Under the pieces are notes generated by a model. It did not search any database and was not told the DNA's origin. It was given only the letters and a program-made list of their open reading frames with translations. From an uncultured Lachnospiraceae bacterium (GTDB taxonomy: Bacteria; Bacillota_A; Clostridia; Lachnospirales; Lachnospiraceae), in contig CANOBT010000257.1 in the NCBI GenBank assembly GCA_947564305.1, forward strand, positions 1-6,372: 6,372 nt of DNA, in the 5' to 3' direction. Shown here in pieces: positions 1 through 5,665 of this stretch (position 1 is the first letter of the stretch; every line of letters begins with the position of its first letter). Both the position numbers and the translations under genes were made by a program.

Positions 1-1690
1 CTGCAAAAAGACTGTCACCGCCTGTTACTTTCTTAAAGGTCTTCAGTTCTTCCACCGATAAAAAACTCATATCGGAACTCCCGGCAAGCCTCGTACCGTA
101 GATAGTCCCCGTGCCAAACCGGGATTCGATCTCCTTAAGGTCAATGCCGATGAAACTCCCCCTGCCGAGCAGACGCTCCACCAGGCTTTTTAACTGCGAT
201 TTCCCGGTATCTCCATCCCCAACAAGGAACAGGGCCTTTTTCATCCGCCAGCCCTTCACGTTGGAAATGCATGCTCCCATAAATTCCAGCAGGAGCTTCT
301 GCACTTTCCTATCGCCATCGGAAAGCGTTTCCATATATGCGTCAAACACGGGAGTCTGCAGCGGAACATCCTTCCACACACATGGTATCTGTATGGTTGT
401 AAGCACTGACGGGGTATGGGGTCCCAAGACAGTCTCCGTAGCCGACACCCTGAGAAGCCCGTTCTGAAAGTTGATGATGCTTTCATCCGCATCCAGTTCA
501 TCCTGCCCTACATAATTCAGATCCGTATTGATATGCTGCAATGTTTCATTCACTTTGCTCATCTTGACAAGTTCCTCATCATAATCAGCAATATACTGTT
601 TGATGCGTCCCATCATCATGTTGTCTGCATAGAGGCGATAGCAGCCATCATCATATACATATTTCAGAAGTGCCTGCCTGCCGTTATCCCTTACAAGAAC
701 ATACTGCATATGTTCCCTTACATACTTTGCAAGAAGCGGAACACTGATATATGGCTTAAACGTCTTTTCATCAAATCTTATGAATTCTGGATGCTCCATC
801 ACGGACTTGTGGAATACTCCATGACACGCTTCGATTCCCAATGCTATCGTAGATTCACGGTAATCGTCCCGCTCCCACTTATCCCTGTAAAGTTTTGATT
901 CCCGGAACACTTTATCTATTGTCTCCGCATCCCTTCCCACACGGAATGCTATCATGGCGCAGAGAGCCGCATCTGCCTCAGACTGCGAACCGTAACCGCT
1001 GATATCGCCATTGTCAAAAAGTTTGATGAATTTCCCGGCATTCTTCTGCCTGCGCAGTCCGGCCACCACATCAAACAGCATTGCATCGTCATTGCCTGCC
1101 GGATGCATTTTTCCCTTGTCTTTCCTCCGCATATCTTCATCCAGTGTCGCGAGAACCGCCTCCGTTCCATCCGAAAGGGAAACGTCATTGATCACATTTC
1201 CTGTAAAAGTAGCGAATCGGTTTGTGACATTGCCGATATACAGTTCAATGCCTATCGCAGAATTTTTCTGATAAAATTCGCCACTCAGTACATCCCGCTG
1301 TTTCTTCTCGTCATAAATAATGGGTAGTTTCTTTACGTCACAGGTTCCAAGGATATGGATACCGTTACCGCTGGGAGACAGTTCCGCATAGGAATTATGC
1401 CTTTTAAGAAGTTTCTGCAATAATGGATCTGCCATATCCTTATGGTCAGCATCCAGAAAGTACACCCCTTCCGGTACCTTGAAGCCAATGCCGGATGCGC
1501 CACACTTCTGCATGGCGGCATACGCTTCATCATAAACCGCCCATGTGTCCTTGTATTTATCATCCGTGCCTGTTGCCCCGCCATAGGCTGAGAAAGGAAC
1601 TTTGGTGATCTTCCCGTTTTTGCCCGGCATATAGTTCCACAAAAGCCATATCTTTTTCTGCTTCAATTCATCTATGGTGATACCGCCCAC
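1..1690 (-). CDS. Phage/plasmid-type primase-helicase (PrimPol N-terminus, D5_N, SF3 helicase), C-terminus beyond window
   Basis: The protein should prime and unwind DNA for element replication in the cytoplasm. 563 residues are visible, with no in-frame stop before the left edge. Residues 1-230 look like an archaeo-eukaryotic primase/PrimPol domain: an acidic FLDAD pair at D80/D82 and SPSGNGIHI ending near H112. Residues about 340-470 match the D5_N region (NFQNGLL, PHTPSVLTT). A Walker A GDGDTGKS lies at 491-498 and the D5/P4 helicase motif KKVTGGD near 553-559. The GTG start at 1690 is chosen because GGAGGAGGT (1705-1697) lies 6 nt upstream. An in-frame ATG at 1726 overlaps the stop of the HTH gene by one base (TAATG), lacks a Shine-Dalgarno and would add a glycine-rich stretch encoded by the ribosome binding site itself. 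The gene is co-transcribed with the HTH gene. Family assignment is firm; exact start is uncertain. Confidence 0.9.
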   Translation of the reverse strand, partial: MGGITIDELKQKKIWLLWNYMPGKNGKITKVPFSAYGGATGTDDKYKDTWAVYDEAYAAMQKCGASGIGFKVPEGVYFLDADHKDMADPLLQKLLKRHNSYAELSPSGNGIHILGTCDVKKLPIIYDEKKQRDVLSGEFYQKNSAIGIELYIGNVTNRFATFTGNVINDVSLSDGTEAVLATLDEDMRRKDKGKMHPAGNDDAMLFDVVAGLRRQKNAGKFIKLFDNGDISGYGSQSEADAALCAMIAFRVGRDAETIDKVFRESKLYRDKWERDDYRESTIALGIEACHGVFHKSVMEHPEFIRFDEKTFKPYISVPLLAKYVREHMQYVLVRDNGRQALLKYVYDDGCYRLYADNMMMGRIKQYIADYDEELVKMSKVNETLQHINTDLNYVGQDELDADESIINFQNGLLRVSATETVLGPHTPSVLTTIQIPCVWKDVPLQTPVFDAYMETLSDGDRKVQKLLLEFMGACISNVKGWRMKKALFLVGDGDTGKSQLKSLVERLLGRGSFIGIDLKEIESRFGTGTIYGTRLAGSSDMSFLSVEELKTFKKVTGGDSLFA

Positions 1691-1725
1691 ATCCTCACCT
1701 CCTCCCGTTTCATCTGTTTCGGTCA

Positions 1726-1902
1726 TTAATCATTTACCGCATTTTTAAACAGCCACTCCCTGTAAGCCTCAACCGGGATCAATATCCTTGTCCCGACCCT
1801 TATAGTAGGAAAGCCGGGCGTCTTGACCAGTTCATATGCTTTCGGTAGGCTGATGCCCATCTGCGCTGATAATTCCTGTACGCTCATCGTTACCTTCTCC
1901 AT
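1726..1902 (-). CDS. Excisionase-family helix-turn-helix protein
   Basis: This 58-residue protein is one small winged-HTH domain of the excisionase/MerR-like HTH_17 type. The visible hallmarks are SVQELSAQMGISLPKAYEL (recognition-helix region, residues 7-25), then FPTIRVGTRILIPVEAYREWL, the usual wing followed by a terminal helix. Such proteins bind element DNA as recombination directionality factors or as small transcription regulators; which applies here cannot be told, because no integrase is in the window. The ATG at 1902 is preferred because GGAGGG lies 5 nt upstream; a longer frame reaches back to 1932 but has no ribosome site. It directly precedes the primase gene and is translationally close to it, so the two probably form one operon, perhaps autoregulated at the divergent promoter region upstream. 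Confidence 0.85.
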   Translation of the reverse strand: MEKVTMSVQELSAQMGISLPKAYELVKTPGFPTIRVGTRILIPVEAYREWLFKNAVND

Positions 1903-1944
1903 AAATTCCCTCCGTTTCGGTATTAGGTGCATAACAGATTTTGA

Positions 1945-1973
1945 ATAATTTATCTGTCCTCTATTGTTTTCAA
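1945..1973 (-). promoter_or_regulatory. Putative promoter of the HTH-primase operon
   Basis: On the minus strand a TTGAAA -35 (1973-1968) and an AATTAT -10 (1950-1945) are separated by 17 bp. The -10 is weak (4 of 6 consensus positions). Its -35 overlaps the -35 of the opposing promoter by two bases, so the two promoters may compete. Inference from consensus matching only. Confidence 0.45.
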
Positions 1974-1992
1974 GGATATTTTACGATATAAT
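1964..1992 (+). promoter_or_regulatory. Putative sigma-A promoter for the 368-residue protein
   Basis: TTGTTT (1964-1969), a 17-bp spacer, then a perfect TATAAT (1987-1992). Transcription would begin near 1999, leaving a leader of about 59 nt before the ATG at 2058. That leader contains the repeats at 2014-2042. Confidence 0.65.
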
Positions 1993-2047
1993 GTAACCGA
2001 AATCTAATTCCTGACGCTTACGCTTACGGTTACCATGTAACGATATG
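1983..2047. repeat. Operator-like cluster of short direct and inverted repeats between divergent genes
   Basis: Several short repeats are packed together. GTAACCG (1993-1999) is inverted as CGGTTAC (2027-2033). ACGCTT is repeated in tandem at 2014-2025. ATGTAAC occurs at 1991-1997 and 2035-2041. ACGATAT occurs at 1983-1989 and 2040-2046. The cluster covers the -10 and start point of the plus-strand promoter, as expected for a binding site of a regulator such as the adjacent HTH protein. It could also be an iteron-like site for the primase-helicase. Confidence 0.45.
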
Positions 2048-2057
2048 GAGAGAAGAT

Positions 2058-3164
2058 ATGCCATATAATTGGAACGGAGATTATGTTCCGTCAAAGGCGG
2101 ACAGATCCACAGATATTCTGGGACAGAAAGAAATAGGCGGTGTGGGGCAGCTCATCTACCATCCTTTCCGCTATAAAGACTATATACTTGCCAATGACAA
2201 TGAGGAATACTGTGCTTTCCCGGTATGCAGGCCGGGATATGAACCAGACTTTCCCTCCGATGATTCCGTGTCCGGCAAAGGACTCCTTGTCAGCCTGTGC
2301 AATCTTGCCAGACAGATAGACGATTGGGATAATAAGATCCCATATGACCAACTGATCATCCAGTGGTGCAAAGAAAACATGCACCCTTACAGGATTGATT
2401 TTGTGTATCAGGAGCTTACTGAAGAAGGGTTTGATATTAAGGGACATGATGCAGAACTGGCCGCCCGTGACGGCATTTTTTCAATCAATGACTTTATGAA
2501 AGATCTGGAAAAGCTGTATACCACTGCCCTTTTTTATGAAGCACTGGAGGGAATATGTGTTGCTGATGAAGACGCTGCCTGCAGTTTGTATAAAGAAGGG
2601 AAATATTTTGAGGGGCTTCCTTTTTTTGAAAGTTTTAAGAATATCCACAGTATGCCTGATATTGACGTGAGTACGGCTGGCGGGAATCTTGTAAAAGAAA
2701 TGGAACTTTATGCCGAACATCAAAAAAGCCACCCGGCAAAACAGCCGCCGGATGGACAATTTGAAGAAGAACCTTATGATAATTATTGGGAACTGCTCAA
2801 CAAACTGATAGAGCGCATCCCCGATTTCAATATGTGCCTGAAAGTAAATCCGAAAACGAACCGTATTGAATTTTCAGCGGATGTAAACTCCGTGTTTGAT
2901 ATAGCATGGTTCACGCTGGCGAGAATGATTTCAGAAGACCCTGCCCCGGAAAATAAGGGACTGTCCAATGATGACCGCAGTGGCGGCATCATGATATGCT
3001 GCCGCCACTGCGGCGACTTCCTTATAAGAAGGAATGGCAGACAGGAATACTGTGATAAACCAGACTGCCAGAAAGCGCGGAATGCTAAAAATCAGCGTGA
3101 ATTTAGGCGCAGAAAACGCATAGAAAACGCCCAAAAACATAAGAAAAATAAGCCAAAAACATAA
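2058..3164 (+). CDS. Uncharacterised 368-residue protein with C-terminal Cys4 zinc-finger-like motif
   Basis: I do not recognise a function. Residues 1-310 form a mostly helical, acidic body with many aromatic residues and no transmembrane segment or signal peptide. The end is distinctive: C315-x2-C318, then C332-x4-C337 inside QEYCDKPDCQKARNAKNQREF, followed by a strongly basic tail rich in Arg and Lys (residues about 340-368). This looks like a CGNR-type zinc finger or related treble-clef knuckle, so nucleic-acid binding by the C-terminus is likely (inference). A similar architecture occurs in uncharacterised Lachnospiraceae element proteins (possibly the DUF6076 group, from memory). The ATG at 2058 has GGAG at 2047-2050, 7 nt upstream. 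It is transcribed divergently from the HTH-primase operon, suggesting co-regulation with replication or maintenance of the element. Confidence 0.85.
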   Translation: MPYNWNGDYVPSKADRSTDILGQKEIGGVGQLIYHPFRYKDYILANDNEEYCAFPVCRPGYEPDFPSDDSVSGKGLLVSLCNLARQIDDWDNKIPYDQLIIQWCKENMHPYRIDFVYQELTEEGFDIKGHDAELAARDGIFSINDFMKDLEKLYTTALFYEALEGICVADEDAACSLYKEGKYFEGLPFFESFKNIHSMPDIDVSTAGGNLVKEMELYAEHQKSHPAKQPPDGQFEEEPYDNYWELLNKLIERIPDFNMCLKVNPKTNRIEFSADVNSVFDIAWFTLARMISEDPAPENKGLSNDDRSGGIMICCRHCGDFLIRRNGRQEYCDKPDCQKARNAKNQREFRRRKRIENAQKHKKNKPKT

Positions 3165-3167
3165 CTT

Positions 3168-3242
3168 TCACGCAAAACTATTATAAAACTTATCCTGCTA
3201 TGTTTCATTGTGTGGTGCCATGTTTTATAAGATTATGCGTGA
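3168..3242. repeat. Long two-part inverted repeat after the zinc-finger gene
   Basis: TCACGCA (3168-3174) pairs with TGCGTGA (3236-3242), and TTATAAAAC (3181-3189) pairs with GTTTTATAA (3222-3230). The arms are separated by 5-6 nt internal gaps and a 32-nt loop. It begins 4 nt after the stop codon, so it could act in 3' end formation, but no T-tract follows the right arm and the stem is AT-rich. A protein-binding or recombination site is equally possible. Confidence 0.5.
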
Positions 3243-3269
3243 TACCGCCGCTGCTGTCAGTGTAAGCAT

Positions 3270-3353
3270 CCCCCCTGTGCTAATTTGCGGAAATTTGCAT
3301 GTGAGGGGGCGTCGGTCTTCAAAGTGAAATACTGTAGAGATTTGACCTCCCCC
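3270..3353 (+). promoter_or_regulatory. Two mutually exclusive hairpins (attenuator-like leader or oriT-like site)
   Basis: Hairpin A pairs CCCCC (3271-3275) with GGGGG (3305-3309), enclosing an inner stem TGC-AATTT / AAATT-GCA around a GCGG loop (3278-3299). Hairpin B reuses the same GGGGG (3305-3309) with CCCCC (3349-3353), plus GGT/ACC (3314-3316 with 3345-3347) and CAAA/TTTG (3320-3323 with 3341-3344). Only one can form at a time. The structure lies just upstream of the methylase-like fragment at 3390. Alternatively, the C6 tract followed by a CTAA core and a G-tract recalls MobT-type transfer origins (ICEBs1/Tn916) in general shape. Function is not established. Confidence 0.4.
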
Positions 3354-3389
3354 ATCGGGATGAAAAATACAGAAAGAAGGTTTGCTCAA

Positions 3390-3473
3390 ATGATTAAAAA
3401 AGATAACCTTGAAGCAATGATAAAAACAATTGGTTATGTCGCAAGTCCAAGAGAAAAAGACTCTATTTTCTGA
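3390..3473 (+). pseudogene. Possible remnant: N-terminal 27 codons of a DNA methylase/restriction gene
   Basis: The frame encodes MIKKDNLEAMIKTIGY plus 11 more residues, then TGA. It has a plausible ribosome site (AGAAGG, 3375-3380) 9 nt upstream. The MIKKDNL..xxxxxGY pattern resembles, from memory, the start of large N6-adenine methylase or type IIG-like R-M proteins, in which this motif is followed by several hundred residues. Here the frame stops at 3473, two bases before the probable left edge of the AT-rich R-M cassette. The simplest reading is a gene truncated when the cassette arrived. A chance or genuine micro-ORF cannot be excluded. Confidence 0.35.
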
Positions 3474-3493
3474 CACTAAGGATCAACCATTAC

Positions 3494-4714
3494 TTAAACC
3501 GCCGCTGTTTTCCTACTTCTCTTTTTTGTATTCTCAGCTATTTTTTTAATTTGTAAATCATATCTATCAATAATTAGCAAATTATTCGGAATATCATTAT
3601 AATCAAATACGTCTATATAATCATAGTGGGTTCGAATCACCACCATATAAGAACACTTTTTACTTCTTGCTGCTTTTATCAATTTACCCACTGTGTCTGA
3701 TAAATTTTCATCTTCACGTTGAATGCGTATTGCCACAGTTCCTTCATCTATATGTTCTCTTAAAAATCCATCAATTCCACCATTTCGTTGAACGGGTACA
3801 GCATCGATACTTTTTATAATTGCCATGCACTCGTCATCCAAGTTCTGGTATGCTCGTTTCCCCTTTTTAAGTAGAAATGAATCCGTTTTTATAATGCTTT
3901 CCAATCTTTCGAGTGTAAGTTCAACGGCATCATTTGTAATGTCAAAGCCTAAATACTTTCTATTTAACAACTTGCTCGCAACTAACGTAGTTCCAGAACC
4001 CATAAATGGATCCAATACTATATCATCCTCATCAGTCACTAACTTAATTATCTGTTCTAATAGAATTATAGGTTTTTGTGTAGGATATCCAACTCTTTCT
4101 TTTGCTTTGGGATTTAAATACGGAATTTCCCAAACATCAGATAATGGAACTCCTTTTTTTGCCTGTCCCATCACAACTTGACCATTTTCGTCTACTTTAT
4201 ACTTTGATTTGCCCTTCGCGTCTCTTACTCGATCTTGTAAAATTTGGTCAACATTCGTTGTTTCCGAATAATCCGTATATATCATATTAAATTTAAAGTC
4301 TTTTGTTTTACTATAGAAAAAAATAATCTGATGATTATTCAATAATCCCTTTTTTGAATTCGACCACCTTTTATACGACCACACAATTTCGCTTTGAAAA
4401 TTAGTCACTCCAAATATTTCATCTAGTGCAATTTTCAAGTAATGCGAAGCGTTTCTATCACAATGAACAAAGATACTTCCTGTTCTTTTCAACACTCTTT
4501 TACATTCTTGGAGACGAATCTTTGTATATGCTACATAGTCGTCCATATTCTCCCACGAATCCGTAAATGAGTATTCAACACCCGCTTTGCTAGATAGTTT
4601 TTGTGTTTCTTGTGTAAAAAAGGGTGGGTCCATATAAATTGCATCTATTGAATCAGAATCTAATTGCCTCATTAATTCATAACAATCTCCGCAATATACA
4701 TTATTTAGCTCCAT
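3494..4714 (-). CDS. Beta-class site-specific DNA amino-methyltransferase (N6-A or N4-C) with extra C-terminal domain
   Basis: This is the modification enzyme of the R-M system: it transfers a methyl group from S-adenosylmethionine to an exocyclic amino group in the recognition site and so protects host DNA. The catalytic motif IV DPPF is at residues 29-32, YPTQKP at about 210-215, and the SAM-binding motif I DPFMGSGTT at 235-243. The order IV, target-recognition region, I defines the beta class. Cytosine-5 motifs are absent. At 406 residues it exceeds a minimal beta enzyme. Residues about 295-390 form an added alpha/beta domain with GGIDGF (312-317) and VAIRIQ (327-332), which looks like a degenerate Mrr/PD-(D/E)xK fold, Gln standing where a catalytic Lys would be. 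The ATG at 4714 lies 4 nt after the endonuclease stop, so translation is probably coupled. No clear terminator follows. Confidence 0.92.
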   Translation of the reverse strand: MELNNVYCGDCYELMRQLDSDSIDAIYMDPPFFTQETQKLSSKAGVEYSFTDSWENMDDYVAYTKIRLQECKRVLKRTGSIFVHCDRNASHYLKIALDEIFGVTNFQSEIVWSYKRWSNSKKGLLNNHQIIFFYSKTKDFKFNMIYTDYSETTNVDQILQDRVRDAKGKSKYKVDENGQVVMGQAKKGVPLSDVWEIPYLNPKAKERVGYPTQKPIILLEQIIKLVTDEDDIVLDPFMGSGTTLVASKLLNRKYLGFDITNDAVELTLERLESIIKTDSFLLKKGKRAYQNLDDECMAIIKSIDAVPVQRNGGIDGFLREHIDEGTVAIRIQREDENLSDTVGKLIKAARSKKCSYMVVIRTHYDYIDVFDYNDIPNNLLIIDRYDLQIKKIAENTKKRSRKTAAV

Positions 4715-4718
4715 TCAA

Positions 4719-5333
4719 TCACTTTCCATTTCTCTCTATTATTGATTTCAAATCTATTCCTGTGTCATTCTTCAAATACTCCCATGCCTTTTCTCCAGAA
4801 TAATACTCGCCACCCAGATCACTATACAATTCTTTCAATTTTGCTTGAATACGTATTGCTTGGTCACGATTAGGTTCATAGAACATAATTCTAATAGGAG
4901 TGTATCCAGCCTTTTGAATAATTCTAACTCGCTTATGTTCCTTTTTTATGTGATCCCCATCTGTAGTCGCATCTTTCCACTTTAATTCAATAGCGCGTTT
5001 TCCAATCAAACAATCAATCTCAACTGTTTTAGGGCTTTGATCAATCGTATTTGGTAATTTAACTTTCTCTTGTGCATCAGGATGCGCGAGCTTGAAGCAC
5101 TTTATTGCAAGTTCCTCTACTAATGAACCAGCATATTTGTATAAAAACCTACCTACATTTTGCTGAAAATCAATCTGATATCCTTCTTCATTTGTAAATC
5201 CCAATGCACCATATAACATATAGTGATCATTGTTATCAGACTCCATTTCAATCTTTCTTTCCCTAATTTTCTTTTGTAATTCTTCTCTATACCTTAAAAT
5301 AACCTCTACTAATCTTTCGTCTCTGCTATCCAT
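4719..5333 (-). CDS. Type II restriction endonuclease, ApaLI-like family
   Basis: The predicted 204-residue protein cleaves unmodified DNA at a short palindrome. Its catalytic core is visible as EID at 105-107 and IELK at 115-118 (D107, E116, K118), a canonical PD-(D/E)xK active site. This runs into KDATTDGDHIKKEH (120-133), a signature I associate with the ApaLI family, then YTPIRIMFYEPN (144-155) and GGEYYSGEKAWEYL (174-187). If family specificity is kept the target would be GTGCAC-like, but that is inference. The ATG at 5333 has an excellent AAGGAGGT (5345-5338) four bases upstream. It follows the controller gene by 43 bp and precedes the methyltransferase by 4 bp. A promoter abuts its start. 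The length suits a complete type II enzyme, with no frameshift. Confidence 0.85.
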   Translation of the reverse strand: MDSRDERLVEVILRYREELQKKIRERKIEMESDNNDHYMLYGALGFTNEEGYQIDFQQNVGRFLYKYAGSLVEELAIKCFKLAHPDAQEKVKLPNTIDQSPKTVEIDCLIGKRAIELKWKDATTDGDHIKKEHKRVRIIQKAGYTPIRIMFYEPNRDQAIRIQAKLKELYSDLGGEYYSGEKAWEYLKNDTGIDLKSIIERNGK

Positions 5334-5337
5334 GGTG

Positions 5338-5374
5338 ACCTCCTTATTATAGTTCTTTTGTTACTCATAGTCAA
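5338..5374 (-). promoter_or_regulatory. Internal promoter at the endonuclease start, with C-box-like site over its -35
   Basis: Minus strand: TTGACT (5374-5369), exactly 17 bp, then a perfect TATAAT (5351-5346), directly followed by the endonuclease Shine-Dalgarno AAGGAGGT (5345-5338). Transcription would start near 5339, only about 6 nt before the ATG at 5333, giving an almost leaderless message. The -35 lies inside GACTATGAGT, an ACT-n3-AGT half-palindrome like the controller operator, so the C protein may repress this promoter when abundant. Confidence 0.65.
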
Positions 5375-5376
5375 CG

Positions 5377-5583
5377 CTACATATTTTTGAAAAATGCCTC
5401 AAAAGACACATTTAATGCAATCAATATTTTTTCTAAGCTTTTTATTGATAAATTTCTTTTCCCACTTTCAACACCCGCAACATACGTCCTATCTAATTCT
5501 GCTTTGAATGCCAATTTTTCTTGACTTATACCTTCTTCTTTTCGAAGTTCCTTTATTCTATTTCCAACCTTATCAGTTATCAT
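5377..5583 (-). CDS. R-M controller (C) protein, XRE/Cro-CI family HTH
   Basis: This 68-residue all-helical protein belongs to the HTH_3 family. It carries GNRIKELRKEEGISQEKLA (7-25) and then LDRTYVAGVESGKRNLSI (30-47), the recognition segment characteristic of type II R-M controllers such as C.PvuII, C.AhdI and C.BamHI. Homologues act as dimers that first activate and then repress their own operon, delaying endonuclease synthesis until the host DNA is methylated. The ATG at 5583 has AGGAGGT (5597-5591) 7 nt upstream. A C-box operator lies 33 bp upstream of the start, and a second similar half-site lies just after the gene at the endonuclease promoter. The length is standard for the family. 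It heads the C-R-M gene set. Confidence 0.92.
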   Translation of the reverse strand: MITDKVGNRIKELRKEEGISQEKLAFKAELDRTYVAGVESGKRNLSIKSLEKILIALNVSFEAFFKNM

Positions 5584-5616
5584 AAACTAAACCTCCTTTT
5601 AAATTTTCTCACACAG

Positions 5617-5645
5617 TTACTTATAAGTCTACGGACTATATGTAA
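5617..5645 (-). promoter_or_regulatory. C-box operator of the controller protein
   Basis: Read on the minus strand, two dimer sites face each other across a CGTA centre: ACATATAGTC on the left and GACTTATAAGT on the right, flanked by TTA and AA. The whole 29-bp unit is a near-palindrome matching the AGTCnGTnGACT core of known controller operators. It lies 33 bp ahead of the C start. A TATAAG (5625-5620) inside it may be the -10 of the C promoter, with a poor TGTTAC -35 at 5647-5642, so binding would overlap the polymerase site. Exact promoter elements are ambiguous. Confidence 0.85.
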
Positions 5646-5665
5646 CACCATCATTAAAAATGATG

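Noticed and set aside
111..467. 118-codon plus-strand open frame
   Set aside because: Antisense to the helicase region of the primase; its translation is low-complexity Ser/Arg/Pro-rich and resembles no protein family.
416..898. 160-codon plus-strand open frame
   Set aside because: It is antisense to the primase-helicase frame, which is open throughout and carries PrimPol, D5_N and Walker motifs. The shadow frame has no recognisable domain or good ribosome site.
1983..2047. CRISPR-like array
   Set aside because: The repeats are only 6-7 bp, irregularly spaced and partly overlapping, with no uniform spacers; operator or iteron sites fit better.
2091..2447. 118-codon minus-strand open frame
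   Set aside because: Antisense to the zinc-finger gene, which has a strong promoter and Shine-Dalgarno; no ribosome site supports the reverse frame.
3285..3389. Upstream extension of the methylase-like stub to an ATG at 3285
   Set aside because: The extension runs through the C/G-tract hairpins, lacks a Shine-Dalgarno and reads unlike coding sequence; the ATG at 3390 has a better site.
3425..3475. Terminator for the methyltransferase gene
   Set aside because: Only a 4-bp AGAG/CTCT stem was found on either strand, with no following T-tract in the minus direction.
3825..4181. 118-codon plus-strand open frame
   Set aside because: Mirror of the methyltransferase coding region, whose motifs I and IV are unambiguous on the minus strand.
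3494..4714. Methyltransferase as a cytosine-5 enzyme or a type I/III subunit
   Set aside because: No PC motif or ENV motif is present; DPPF and DPFMGSGTT in beta order, with an adjacent PD-(D/E)xK enzyme and C protein, indicate a type II amino-methyltransferase.
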